64,000 nucleotides of DNA from Sulfurovum sp. (GTDB lineage: Bacteria > Campylobacterota > Campylobacteria > Campylobacterales > Sulfurovaceae), in NCBI GenBank assembly GCA_027081115.1, contig JALWLD010000057.1, positions 1 to 64,000 of the forward strand, given 5' to 3'. The position numbers were made by a program, and so were the translations under genes. The notes beneath the pieces are model-generated. The model did no database searches. It was not told the origin of the DNA and saw nothing but the letters and a program-made list of their open reading frames with translations. This document shows positions 1 through 8,998 of this stretch, in pieces; positions within the stretch are counted from its first letter, which is position 1, and the number at the start of each line of letters is the position of its first letter.

Positions 1-337
1 TTGTTGTATTGGTAATAGAATCTTTTGTATCTTCTGCTACTTCTACTGTTGCATCTCTTACATCTTTTGAAGTAGAAACCTGTGCTGTTTTTAAATCATC
101 AGAAACTTTTACAGAAGTATCTTTTGCGTCTTTAGAAACATTTGTAACAGTTCTTTCAGCACTTTTACTTGTCTCAACTGCACCATCTTTCATAGACTCA
201 ACAGAGTCTTTTGCATCTTTGCTCATAGAGATAGCTGCTTCTTTCATATCTTTGAACATATCTCCAAAGCTAAAGTCTGCCTGAGCACTTGTCAATAGTG
301 CTGCTGCTGCTACACATGATAATAGAGTTTTTTTCAT
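1..337 (-). CDS. Exported repeat-like helical protein, 3' end outside window
   Basis: The gene reads leftward off the window, so only the first 112 codons are visible. It starts at the ATG at 337, preceded by AAAAGGATGG. A signal peptide (MKKTLLSCVAAAALLTSAQA) is followed by a hydrophilic stretch rich in Lys, Asp, Ser, Thr and Val, with recurring units such as SKDAKDS, SKDAKDT and SKDVRDA. Such heptad-like composition resembles periplasmic or envelope proteins with LEA-like or apolipoprotein-like helical repeats. The function is unknown. It is divergent from the small cytochrome gene at 513 and shares an identical translation start region with it. Confidence 0.75.
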   Translation of the reverse strand, partial: MKKTLLSCVAAAALLTSAQADFSFGDMFKDMKEAAISMSKDAKDSVESMKDGAVETSKSAERTVTNVSKDAKDTSVKVSDDLKTAQVSTSKDVRDATVEVAEDTKDSITNTT

Positions 338-350
338 TTTCCATCCTTTT
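329..350. repeat. Left copy of 22-bp inverted repeat at divergent gene starts
   Basis: Bases 329-350 are the exact reverse complement of 500-521. Each copy contains the ribosome-binding site and first codons (AAAAGGATGG, AAAATG, AAAAAA) of the gene that starts there, one reading left and one reading right. The match ends where the coding sequences diverge. It may be shared translation-initiation sequence or the remains of a duplication. Confidence 0.8.
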
Positions 351-472
351 AATTTTTTTAGATAACCCAATATTAGCACTTACCATTTAAAATAAAACTT
401 AAATAGTATAAAAATAAGTAATTAAATTTTATGATGATAATCAATGCAACTTACTTATCAGAGATAGTTGGC

Positions 473-478
473 TACAAT
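473..478 (+). promoter_or_regulatory. -10 element upstream of the cytochrome gene
   Basis: TACAAT at 473-478 lies 34 bases before the ATG at 513 in the form GGCTACAATAG, a plausible sigma-70 -10 box. No clear -35 box is visible, as is common in Campylobacterota. This is a pattern-based call only. Confidence 0.4.
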
Positions 479-499
479 AGCAGATGATTAAAATAAAAT

Positions 500-521
500 A
501 AAAGGATGGAAAATGAAAAAA
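500..521. repeat. Right copy of 22-bp inverted repeat at divergent gene starts
   Basis: Partner of 329-350. It holds the Shine-Dalgarno sequence AAGGATGG and the start codon (513) of the cytochrome gene. Confidence 0.8.
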
Positions 522-923
522 GTATTACTTGGTATGACAGTAGCATCTATGTTACTTTTTGCAAACGGATATACGCAGGCAGACAGAATACTGGACATGC
601 AAAAAATGGCACAGGCAATGCAAGATATCCAATCTGGTTTTTTCTATAATAACGCAGATATTGTCAAAGTGGGTGTAAAAGATCTTAAAGAGACTATTGT
701 TAAAGTCAGGCCTACGGATGAAGAAGTGAACAATAAAGATATATATGAAAAATGGCTCAATAATAATTTGCGTATGACAAACAAGATCCAGAAAAAGATC
801 AAAAAAAAGGCTGAGGATATTGAAGAACGGTTTACAGATGGTGATGCGGTACAAGCACTGCAAGCATATAGTAAGATATCTGGGCAGTGTATGAAATGTC
901 ATGTAAACTTGAGAAAATGGTAG
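513..923 (+). CDS. Small monohaem cytochrome c
   Basis: This is a periplasmic electron carrier of 136 residues. A signal peptide (MKKVLLGMTVASMLLFANG) precedes a helical Lys-rich domain. A single haem-c motif CMKCH lies at residues 126-130, very close to the C-terminus. C-terminal haem attachment after a four-helix-like region recalls the cytochrome c'/c-556 group, where the CXXCH also ends the chain (family knowledge). The start has an AAGGATGG ribosome-binding site. The adaptor gene at 934 follows ten bases later and may be cotranscribed. The redox partner is unknown. Confidence 0.85.
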   Translation: MKKVLLGMTVASMLLFANGYTQADRILDMQKMAQAMQDIQSGFFYNNADIVKVGVKDLKETIVKVRPTDEEVNNKDIYEKWLNNNLRMTNKIQKKIKKKAEDIEERFTDGDAVQALQAYSKISGQCMKCHVNLRKW

Positions 924-933
924 CTATATAGGA

Positions 934-1731
934 ATGATTGATCTTAAAAAACTGATTGCTATTACGATTTTACTGCTGAGTATTTTGAACGCAGGAGAGA
1001 TAATACTTACAGGTACGGTAGTCTCAGACGGACAAAAAATGATAGGTAGCCGCTATATGGGCTATGTTAAAAAAGTATACGTAAAACTTGGGGACAAGGT
1101 AAAACGTGAAGATGACCTTTATGAGATGGAGTCTGCAGAGTTTGATATTATGAAGACACAGGCAAACTTGATGTTGGAACAGTCGCAGATCGCTTTGGAG
1201 TATTGGCGTGATCGTCTGCGTGTGATCAATAAAAAGAAAGATAAACTTAAAAAGAAAAACAATATGGCTGGTTTTGACTGGGATGATCTTGAAGGTCAGG
1301 TTGAAAATGTCAAAGCTATGCTTGAGTCTACCAAGATCATGGTAAAACACGCTGCCGAGCAGGTTAAGCAGATGGCTGTTGTCTTTAACTATCTTAAAAT
1401 GAAAGCACCTGCAGATGGCGTAGTGGTACAGAAGAATATTAAAGTTGGTGACATGGTTATGCCGGGGATGTTAACCATCATGATCGTTGACACAGAAAAT
1501 TTGGAGATTGATGTCTCTCTTTCTGAAAGTATAATTGGTAAAGTAAAAGAGGGACAACGTTTAGCTGTTAAAATACCTTCAATTAACTATAGAACTGTAG
1601 GGACAATACATGCGATTATCCCGGATGCAAACCCTATGACACATAAGATTAAAATGCGTGTTACTTTTGATAAAGGTAAAGCAAATATTTTCCCGGGAAT
1701 GTATGCAAAAGTAATCATTCCTGATAATTGA
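934..1731 (+). CDS. HlyD/RND-type periplasmic adaptor, unpartnered
   Basis: A 265-residue membrane-fusion-type protein. An N-terminal hydrophobic segment (LIAITILLLSILNA) is a signal or anchor. A lipoyl-like half motif follows (GYVKKVYVKLGDKVK), then a helical hairpin with many Lys (about 60-145), the second lipoyl half (MKAPADGVVVQKNIKVGD) and a beta-barrel region ending in PGMYAKVIIPD. Such adaptors link an inner-membrane pump to an outer-membrane channel. No pump or channel gene is adjacent; the upstream neighbour is a small cytochrome c. The hairpin is short compared with AcrA/CusB. The ATG at 934 has only weak Shine-Dalgarno sequence and probably depends on coupling to the gene upstream. 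Confidence 0.8.
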   Translation: MIDLKKLIAITILLLSILNAGEIILTGTVVSDGQKMIGSRYMGYVKKVYVKLGDKVKREDDLYEMESAEFDIMKTQANLMLEQSQIALEYWRDRLRVINKKKDKLKKKNNMAGFDWDDLEGQVENVKAMLESTKIMVKHAAEQVKQMAVVFNYLKMKAPADGVVVQKNIKVGDMVMPGMLTIMIVDTENLEIDVSLSESIIGKVKEGQRLAVKIPSINYRTVGTIHAIIPDANPMTHKIKMRVTFDKGKANIFPGMYAKVIIPDN

Positions 1732-1809
1732 GTCATATAAGAACATAAATATATAGATTTCTACTTTAGAAAATGGTACACTAATCTTATAGCAAGTTTA
1801 GGAGTCTGT

Positions 1810-2763
1810 ATGGATACGATATATGATCTCATTATTATTGGCGGTGGACCCGGAGGTATTGGGTCTGCGGTAGAAGCAAAAGTACTTGGACTTGAGAAAG
1901 TACTGATGATAGAAAAAACAGATAACCACTCTCATACCATCCGAAAGTTTTACAAAGACAAAAAACGTGTTGATAAAGATTGGCAGGGACAGACTGTTGA
2001 ACTTGAAGGCAATGTTGCATTTGTAGATGGTACCAAAGAGAGTACTTTGGACTACTTTGACAAACTGCTTGATGATGAAGTCATCGATACACGTTTTAAC
2101 TGTGCGGTTGAAAAAGTCTATAAGGAAGATGGTCTCTTTCATGTTACTTCTGGTTGTGGTGTAGATAAGGCACGCAATATTATTGTCAGTATAGGTCGTA
2201 TGGGTAAACCCAACAAACCATCGTACAAGATTCCCGGTTCTCTTCGAACAAAAGTAAATTTTAATCTTGATAAATGTGGTAATGGTGAAAATATATTGGT
2301 AGTCGGGGGTGGAGATACAGCTGTGGAGTATGCCTGTGAACTCTCTGAGACCAATGAAGTAACTTTGAATTACAGAAGAGATTCTCTTACCCGTCCAAAT
2401 CCGACGAATCAGGAGATGATAAGTAATTATGATGAAGATGAAGCCTTACGTTTAAAACTGGGTGTCGATATAGAAAGTCTTGAGAGTGAAAGTGGACAAA
2501 TAAAAGTTAATTTTACAGATGGTGCTGAATTGTTTGATAGAATTATTTATGCGATTGGTGGCACGACCCCCTCAGATTTTTTGAAATGCTGCCTTATCAC
2601 ACTCGATGATGCGGGAGAGCCGATATTTGATAAGAATTATGAGACTGAGACATCTGGAATGTATGTGGCTGGAGATATTGTCTTTAACTCAGGTGGAAGT
2701 ATCGCAATTGCACTCAATCATGGACATAGAATTGTGACACATATTTTAAATAAGGAGAGATAA
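1810..2763 (+). CDS. FAD/NAD(P)-dependent oxidoreductase, thioredoxin-reductase-like fold
   Basis: A 317-residue two-dinucleotide-domain flavoprotein. The FAD Rossmann motif GGGPGGIGSA is at residues 11-20, a second nucleotide motif VVGGGDTAVEYA lies in the middle, and the C-terminal FAD contact is GMYVAGDIV. There is no CxxC redox pair, so it is not a classical thioredoxin reductase. It is closer to YpdA-like or ferredoxin/flavodoxin NAD(P) reductase-like proteins (inference). It is preceded by AGGAGTCTGT and followed directly by the DJ-1 gene, which begins one base after its stop, suggesting a redox-stress operon. Confidence 0.85.
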   Translation: MDTIYDLIIIGGGPGGIGSAVEAKVLGLEKVLMIEKTDNHSHTIRKFYKDKKRVDKDWQGQTVELEGNVAFVDGTKESTLDYFDKLLDDEVIDTRFNCAVEKVYKEDGLFHVTSGCGVDKARNIIVSIGRMGKPNKPSYKIPGSLRTKVNFNLDKCGNGENILVVGGGDTAVEYACELSETNEVTLNYRRDSLTRPNPTNQEMISNYDEDEALRLKLGVDIESLESESGQIKVNFTDGAELFDRIIYAIGGTTPSDFLKCCLITLDDAGEPIFDKNYETETSGMYVAGDIVFNSGGSIAIALNHGHRIVTHILNKER

Positions 2764-3327
2764 ATGGCAAGTGTATTGTTACCATTGGCAGCAGGTTTTG
2801 AAGAAGTAGAGGCAGTAGGTTTGGTAGATGTCATGCGACGTGGAGGTATTGAAGTTCGCATTGCTTATATAGATGACTCTATTGGGCATGGCAAAGTAGT
2901 TGTCGGTGCAAACGGCATTGGAGTAAAAGCAGATACCTCCATTAAAAATGTTATTTCTGAAGACTTTGATATGATGGTACTCCCCGGTGGCTGGGGAGGG
3001 ACTTATGCCTTGGCTGAGAATAAGCGTGTGCTCGAACTGGTCAAAGAGTTTAAAGAGAAAAAAGTCATAGGTGCGATGTGTGCAGCTCCTTTTGTGCTTA
3101 AAAAAGCCGGGGTACTGGGTAATGACTATACTTGTTACCCTGGAGCTAAAGATGAGATAGACCATCCAGGATATAGAGAAGATATTAAAGTAGTGACTGA
3201 TGGTAACGTGATGACTTCAAGAGGTCCTGGTACTGCAGTATGTTTTGGTCTTGCCATTGTTGAAAGACTTGTGGGTATAGAAAGTATGCAGGCTGTTAAA
3301 GACGGGATGCTTTTGGATTATTGTTAA
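2764..3327 (+). CDS. DJ-1/PfpI family protein (YajL/ThiJ-like)
   Basis: A 187-residue protein of the DJ-1 superfamily, which includes deglycase/chaperone-type stress proteins. Visible features are the N-terminal LLPLAAGFEEVEAVGLVD with the conserved Glu, the nucleophile-elbow Cys in GAMCAAPFVL (about residue 105) and the C-terminal SRGPGTAVCFGLAIVE, all typical of the YajL/DJ-1 subgroup. It follows the flavoprotein gene without a gap, with AAGGAGAG as ribosome-binding site inside the previous gene. Substrate not inferable. Confidence 0.9.
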   Translation: MASVLLPLAAGFEEVEAVGLVDVMRRGGIEVRIAYIDDSIGHGKVVVGANGIGVKADTSIKNVISEDFDMMVLPGGWGGTYALAENKRVLELVKEFKEKKVIGAMCAAPFVLKKAGVLGNDYTCYPGAKDEIDHPGYREDIKVVTDGNVMTSRGPGTAVCFGLAIVERLVGIESMQAVKDGMLLDYC

Positions 3328-3330
3328 ATC

Positions 3331-3648
3331 GTGCGAAATAAAATAAAACATATCCAAACAAAAATAGACCAAGACCCCAAACTACAAAAAGCAGTGGCCT
3401 CCATAAAGCCTAAAAAAAGTGTATGGGGTGTTTTGGGAATTATTCTTTTTTTCTTTTTACCTGAGCTTATTACCTGTATTTGGCAAGATGAGCTGATAGA
3501 CTGGGCACACTTGCATAGTATTACCGAACCTTTGGAGATGCAACGGTGGGTCTACCTTGAGCTGGAGGGTATGTTCCGTTCTGGTGTAAGCTGGTTTAAT
3601 CTGCTCGTGGGTAGTTTGTTGCTTTTATGGCTTTTGAAATCTAAGTAA
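3331..3648 (+). CDS. Uncharacterised small membrane protein
   Basis: A 105-residue protein beginning at GTG, three bases after the DJ-1 stop. Two hydrophobic segments are visible (WGVLGIILFFFLPELITCI near residue 32, and a C-terminal LLVGSLLLLWLL), separated by a soluble loop with several Trp. The N-terminus is basic (RNKIKHIQTKI). I do not recognise the family. Position suggests it belongs to the oxidoreductase/DJ-1 operon. Confidence 0.6.
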   Translation: MRNKIKHIQTKIDQDPKLQKAVASIKPKKSVWGVLGIILFFFLPELITCIWQDELIDWAHLHSITEPLEMQRWVYLELEGMFRSGVSWFNLLVGSLLLLWLLKSK

Positions 3649-3709
3649 TTTTAATCCTTTTTTAACCAAACTCTGCTATATTAAATCCCTAATATTTTAA
3701 AGGTCAATC

Positions 3710-6700
3710 ATGTCAGAAGAACCAAGAAAAACTCCTCAATTTACCCACCTTCATTTACATACAGAGTATTCACTACTTGATGGTGCAAACAAGATCAAGG
3801 CATTGGCTAAGAAGGTAAAAGAACAGGGGATGACATCTGTGGCTATGACTGACCACGGTAATATGTTTGGTACTATTGACTTTTACAATACCATGAAAAA
3901 AGAAGGTATCAAACCGATCATTGGTATGGAGGCTTATGTTCATAATCAGGAGGAGTTGGGAGACAAGTCTGTACGTCAGCGTTTCCACCTTTGTCTCTAT
4001 GCAAAAAATGATATAGGATACAAAAACCTGATGTATTTAAGTTCCCAGGCGTATATCAATGGATTTTATTATTATCCACGTATCAATTGGGATTTGCTTA
4101 AAGAGAATTCTGAAGGTCTTATCTGTTCTTCTGCATGTTTGCAGGGGGAAGTGAATTGGAACCTGAATCTCTCTGATAGAAATTTGAAATTTGGAGCCAA
4201 AGGTTATGATGAAGCCAAGCGAGTAGCTCTTAAATACAAAGAGGTATTTGGAGATGATTTTTACCTTGAGATGATGCGACATGGTATAGGTGATCAGCAT
4301 CGTATTGACAAGCAGATCATTCAACTTTCCCAAGAGACCGGCATTAAAATAGTTGCAACCAATGATACACACTATACCTTGCAAAAAGATGCAGATGCAC
4401 ATGAAGCGTTTATGTGTATTGCAATGAACAAACTTTATGATGACCCAAATCGTCTTCGTCACTCGGTACATGAGTTTTATGTGAAGTCTCCAGAGCAGAT
4501 GGCAGAACTTTTTGCAGATATTCCTGAAGCAATAGAGGCTACACAGGAGATAGCGGATAAGTGTAATCTTGAGATAAAATTGGGAGATCCGACACCGCCA
4601 AATTTTAAATTTGCAAGACAGAGAGCTGCTGAGTCAGGTATTGAATTACCACATCCTGATGTAGAGTACTCTCTTGAAAATGACATCGTTCTTTTTGTAG
4701 AAGAGTCAAAAAGAGGGTTGGAAAAACGTCTCAAGATTGTACCTGAAGAGAAACATCAGGAGTATAGAGATCGTCTACAGGTAGAGATGGATATTATCAA
4801 CTCCATGAAGTTCCCGGGTTATATGCTTATTGTTTGGGATTTTGTGGATGCTGCAAAACAGATGGGTATCCCGGTGGGTCCCGGTCGTGGATCTGCAGCA
4901 GGTTCTTTGGTTGCGTTTTCTCTGGAAATTACTGATATTGATCCTATGCCTTATGGTTTGCTTTTTGAAAGATTTTTGAACCCAGAGCGTATCTCTATGC
5001 CAGATATCGATATGGACTTCTGTCAGGCACGTAGACAAGAGATTCTTGACTATGTGGTAGACAAATATGGCCGTGTGAACGTGGCACAGATCATTACCTT
5101 CGGTAAGTTGCTTGCCAAGGGAGTCATTCGTGATGTCGCACGTGTGCTTGACATGCCGTATTCTAAAGCTGATGCTATGGCAAAACTTATCCCGGATGAG
5201 TTGGGGATAGACTTGAAGGGTTCTTTTGAAAAAGAGCCGAAGATCTCACAACTTTTAGAGTCCGATCCTCAGGCAAAACGTACTTGGGAATATGCACTGG
5301 CGTTAGAAGGGTTGAACAGAAATGCGGGAACCCATGCTGCAGGAGTTGTTATATCCAATGAACCGCTTTGGCAGAAGACACCACTTTTTAAACCGACGGG
5401 ACTTGATACACTGGCAACGCAGTATTCAGGGAAATATGTTGAAGATGTGGATCTTATTAAGTTTGACTTCCTTGGACTAAAAACGTTAACGGTTATTGAA
5501 GAAGCTTTACAACTGGTAGAACGTCGTCACGGAAAACGCATTAATTTCGTTGAAGAGAATATTGAAGATCCTAAGGTCTATGAATACATCTCAACAGGAG
5601 AGACACTTGGATTATTTCAGATAGAATCTGCGGGAATGCAGGACTTGGCAAAAAAGCTGAAACCAAACGGTTTTGAAGATGTCATTGCGATGCTTGCTCT
5701 TTATAGACCAGGACCAATGGAATCGGGGATGCTTGATGACTTCGTGGAACGTAAACACGGACGTGCAGCCATTACCTATGATTTTCCAGAGCTTGAACCC
5801 ATACTTAAGCCAACCTATGGAGTTATCGTCTATCAGGAACAGGTTATGCAGATTGTGCAGACCATTGGTGGATTCTCTCTGGGTGGTGCTGATCTTGTCC
5901 GTAGGGCAATGGGTAAGAAGATCAAAGAGGAGATGGATAAACTCAAAGGAGAGTTTGCAGACGGTGCGGCCAAAAAAGGGTTTGATCGAGAAAAAGCGGA
6001 AAATCTCTTTGATCTTATTGTAAAGTTTGCCGGGTATGGATTTAACAAGTCTCACTCTGCTGCCTATGCAATGGTCACTTTTTATACTTCGTATCTAAAA
6101 TACTACTACCCTACAGAGTTTATGGCGGCTATCCTAACTTTAGAAAAGAATAACACAGATAAAGTAGTCAAGTATGTAGATGAACTCAAACGTATGGGCA
6201 TTAAATTACTTCCTCCAGATATTAATAAATCAGGATTGGTTTTTGAAGCACGTAACATAGATGGTGATGAGGTTGTCATGTTTGGTATGGGTGCAGTGAA
6301 GGGTGCAGGTGATATAGCTATCAATACGATGCTGGAGGCAAGAGGAGCTGATGAGTTTTCTGATTTTTCTGACTTCGTGTCACGTATTGACTCTTCAAAA
6401 GTAAACAAAAAAGTGATCGAGTCTTTGGTAAAAGCAGGAGCTTTTGACTGCTTCGGTTATTCTCGAAAAGCCATGTTGTCCCAAATAGAAGATATTATAG
6501 AGATGGCTAAAAAGGCAGGAGATGCGAAGAAACAGGCAGTTAACTCTCTTTGGGGAGATGATGAAGAGATGACTTCTGTAACATTGGAGTTGAACCATAC
6601 AGATGAGTTTGAACCAATGGAGATACTTGATCTGGAAAAAGAGTCTTTGGGCTTTTATGTCTCAGGACATCCTCTTGACAAATACCGCGAAACGCTAGAT

Positions 6701-7279
6701 GGTATCAAATATACACTCTCTTCGGAGATTGATGATTTAGCAGATGGCTCTCAGGCACTTTTCATTGGGAAGATTGAAGGTATAGTAGAGAAGATCTCTA
6801 AAAAAGGGAATAAATTTGGTATTGCCAGTATTATGGACCTGCATGGTAATATTGAACTGATGCTCTTTGAAAATCGTCTTAAAGAGTTGGAAGAAGATTT
6901 TGATATGTCCAAGCCAATTGCCTTTAAAGTGAAGATCACGAAAGATGGTGATTTTACCCGTATGAATATCTTGAAAATAGAGTCTCTCAAAGATGCCAAG
7001 AAAGAGAAGATCAAAGTTAAGAAAGAGGAGAAGCATACGCCTGAACCAGAACAGCCACCTCTTATATTGGCTGTTAATCTCATGCCTGATGCCAAGACAG
7101 TAGAAGAGTTGATGTGTCTTGTAGAACGTTATCCGGGAAAACGTCCACTTGAACTGCGTATCAAGTCCAAACTGGCAGATGTGATTATAGAGAGTAAATG
7201 GAAAGTCTCTGAGCTTATTTTGGAAGAGGCAAAAGATCTGGGTATTTACCTCGAAGAAAGTTTGAGTGTGGAGGGCTGA
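3710..7279 (+). CDS. dnaE: DNA polymerase III alpha subunit
   Basis: The replicative DNA polymerase catalytic subunit, 1189 residues, close to the usual DnaE length of about 1160. The N-terminal PHP domain begins HLHLHTEYSLLDGANK. The palm contains the metal-binding aspartates in PDIDMDF (about residues 431-437). The fingers/beta-binding region includes YRPGPME and AGYGFNKSHSAAYA. A C-terminal OB-fold region (ALFIGKIEGIVEKISKKG) follows. A Lys/Glu-rich linker near residue 1095 separates the last small domain. A possible -10 box TATATT lies at 3677-3682. The downstream gene starts three bases after its stop. Confidence 0.98.
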   Translation: MSEEPRKTPQFTHLHLHTEYSLLDGANKIKALAKKVKEQGMTSVAMTDHGNMFGTIDFYNTMKKEGIKPIIGMEAYVHNQEELGDKSVRQRFHLCLYAKNDIGYKNLMYLSSQAYINGFYYYPRINWDLLKENSEGLICSSACLQGEVNWNLNLSDRNLKFGAKGYDEAKRVALKYKEVFGDDFYLEMMRHGIGDQHRIDKQIIQLSQETGIKIVATNDTHYTLQKDADAHEAFMCIAMNKLYDDPNRLRHSVHEFYVKSPEQMAELFADIPEAIEATQEIADKCNLEIKLGDPTPPNFKFARQRAAESGIELPHPDVEYSLENDIVLFVEESKRGLEKRLKIVPEEKHQEYRDRLQVEMDIINSMKFPGYMLIVWDFVDAAKQMGIPVGPGRGSAAGSLVAFSLEITDIDPMPYGLLFERFLNPERISMPDIDMDFCQARRQEILDYVVDKYGRVNVAQIITFGKLLAKGVIRDVARVLDMPYSKADAMAKLIPDELGIDLKGSFEKEPKISQLLESDPQAKRTWEYALALEGLNRNAGTHAAGVVISNEPLWQKTPLFKPTGLDTLATQYSGKYVEDVDLIKFDFLGLKTLTVIEEALQLVERRHGKRINFVEENIEDPKVYEYISTGETLGLFQIESAGMQDLAKKLKPNGFEDVIAMLALYRPGPMESGMLDDFVERKHGRAAITYDFPELEPILKPTYGVIVYQEQVMQIVQTIGGFSLGGADLVRRAMGKKIKEEMDKLKGEFADGAAKKGFDREKAENLFDLIVKFAGYGFNKSHSAAYAMVTFYTSYLKYYYPTEFMAAILTLEKNNTDKVVKYVDELKRMGIKLLPPDINKSGLVFEARNIDGDEVVMFGMGAVKGAGDIAINTMLEARGADEFSDFSDFVSRIDSSKVNKKVIESLVKAGAFDCFGYSRKAMLSQIEDIIEMAKKAGDAKKQAVNSLWGDDEEMTSVTLELNHTDEFEPMEILDLEKESLGFYVSGHPLDKYRETLDGIKYTLSSEIDDLADGSQALFIGKIEGIVEKISKKGNKFGIASIMDLHGNIELMLFENRLKELEEDFDMSKPIAFKVKITKDGDFTRMNILKIESLKDAKKEKIKVKKEEKHTPEPEQPPLILAVNLMPDAKTVEELMCLVERYPGKRPLELRIKSKLADVIIESKWKVSELILEEAKDLGIYLEESLSVEG

Positions 7280-7281
7280 TC

Positions 7282-7734
7282 ATGGCACTGTCTGATGATG
7301 AAAAGGCATTCATGCTACTTGAACAAGCTATCAATAAAGCACAGGTATCACTGGAAAAAACAAAATATTTCCAACCTTTTTTAATGCTACTAAATACTAG
7401 AGGAAAGATAGAAGTATTTGAAAACGAGATAGAAGAGACCCAAGAAGCTTATGCTTTGCTGGAAAAGACAGCAAAAGAGAGTGTAAATATGGGAGATGTC
7501 GATGTGATGGTCTTGGCAGTAGATACGGCTATCCCTGAGAATTTTGCACAGGAGGTACCTCATGGTATCCGTTTACATCTTGAAGAAAAAAGTCAAATAG
7601 GTAAAAAAGTGGCAGCACGATTTATCTATGTGCCATATGAATTGAGACAGGTAAAAGGTGGAACCATGTATGTTAAGCTACACACCCCTATAGCTGTAGG
7701 ATTTCCTGCAGAGTATATTGTGCCAAACAGATAA
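7282..7734 (+). CDS. Uncharacterised conserved-looking protein downstream of dnaE
   Basis: A soluble 150-residue protein with no signal or membrane segment. It starts two bases after the dnaE stop, with GTGTGGAGGG as ribosome-binding site, so it is probably cotranscribed. The N-terminal half is helical and acidic; the C-terminal half is predicted beta-rich (GIRLHLEEKSQIGKK, ARFIYVPYELRQVKGG). It superficially resembles SseB-like or flagellin-assembly-like small domains, but I see no diagnostic motif and assign no function. Confidence 0.6.
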   Translation: MALSDDEKAFMLLEQAINKAQVSLEKTKYFQPFLMLLNTRGKIEVFENEIEETQEAYALLEKTAKESVNMGDVDVMVLAVDTAIPENFAQEVPHGIRLHLEEKSQIGKKVAARFIYVPYELRQVKGGTMYVKLHTPIAVGFPAEYIVPNR

Positions 7735-7806
7735 TTTATACGAGGTTAAGATGTATTAAGCTAGAATATCTGTAGACGACTGTGTACTTTGGAGAAGGAT
7801 CATCCT

Positions 7807-8811
7807 ATGAAGATGAAAACATTATTTTTTATCTGTTTTTGTCTAACTACAGCTACTATTGCTGACACAAACACTTCTATAGTTCCCAAAAGCAATACCC
7901 TCACACAAATTGATAAAGATACCGAGATACTAAGACTCAAGAAACGAGTTGAAGCACTTGAAAAAGAGTTGGCAGTATATAAAAAAGTCAAACCTTTGGG
8001 TAGTAAAATACTTGTATCAAATAAATTGAAAACATCTGAAAAAGTCAGTGAAGAGAAAAAGTTTATTTTTCCTAAAGAAGCACCTGAAAAGCTTACAGTC
8101 TATTATAGTGCTGCACCTCAATCCGTAACAGATATTACCTGGCAACTTGAATTAAATGGATTTACTGTTCTTGCAAAAGATTCCATCTTGGAAGGCAAAA
8201 CGGTGGTTTCTTTTACCAATGAAGCATTAACCGATACAAACAGTTTTTTATCTGTGTTGCATTTACTGGTCAATAGAGACAAAGAGGTTCGTGTACAAAA
8301 TCCTTCCTATTTTGCTGCAGCATTTCTTCAAGATGACTATACATACGGAGAGTTTAATGCAACACTTCAAGCACTTGATCGTGCTTTGGGTGGTATGCAT
8401 GAAGTAAAAGAGAAGTATAGGTATGCAGACCTTTCTTCATATCATTTTATGATCGGTATGCCAAGGGTAAAAGATACGATAGTCCTTGCAACAGGAGATG
8501 ACCTTTTTTCTAAAGTCAAGGATGAGAATGCTTCAAAGTATATTGCTTATACATTACCGTTACCAAATGGTACGCTACTTGTTGGGCATAAACTTAAACA
8601 GAGTACGTATGATTATCTTAAAAAGATCAAAGCTGAAAACAACGCACAGCTATTTCCTTATAATGTGATGATTTCCAAAGAGAAAGCATTTATGCTTGAT
8701 CCCAAATACTACTTGGCACTCTCTTTGCCACTCTTGAGTATGACAGACTTTCTCCAAATTGCTTCTGCCCCTGAGGTCATTGTAAAAGATATTAAAGAAG
8801 TCTATAAATAG
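7807..8811 (+). CDS. Exported coiled-coil protein of unknown function
   Basis: A 334-residue secreted or periplasmic protein. I chose the ATG at 7807 because GGAGAAGG lies upstream and it starts the signal peptide (MKMKTLFFICFCLTTATIA); an in-frame TTG at 7789 would put six odd residues ahead and overlap that ribosome-binding site. A short coiled coil (LRLKKRVEALEKELAVYKK) follows. The remainder (about 90-330) is a globular mixed alpha/beta region with no motif I recognise. Confidence 0.65.
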   Translation: MKMKTLFFICFCLTTATIADTNTSIVPKSNTLTQIDKDTEILRLKKRVEALEKELAVYKKVKPLGSKILVSNKLKTSEKVSEEKKFIFPKEAPEKLTVYYSAAPQSVTDITWQLELNGFTVLAKDSILEGKTVVSFTNEALTDTNSFLSVLHLLVNRDKEVRVQNPSYFAAAFLQDDYTYGEFNATLQALDRALGGMHEVKEKYRYADLSSYHFMIGMPRVKDTIVLATGDDLFSKVKDENASKYIAYTLPLPNGTLLVGHKLKQSTYDYLKKIKAENNAQLFPYNVMISKEKAFMLDPKYYLALSLPLLSMTDFLQIASAPEVIVKDIKEVYK

Positions 8812-8998
8812 GCAGAGATAGATGCTGATTTCTACACTAAGTGTGAAGAATAGTTACATATAAAGCCTTTAAAACCTACATATGTGTAAAATGGAAACAA
8901 ATAATAAAGATAAGTTTTATAAGGTCATGTTTTCAATATAAATATCGTTAAAAAGTGTTACACTCCTATCACAATATAAACTAATTGAAGGAACATAC

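Noticed and set aside
9-284. Plus-strand open frame of 91 codons rich in Ser, Phe and Val
   Set aside because: It is the antisense of the repetitive minus-strand exported protein; the minus strand has a signal peptide and ribosome-binding site.
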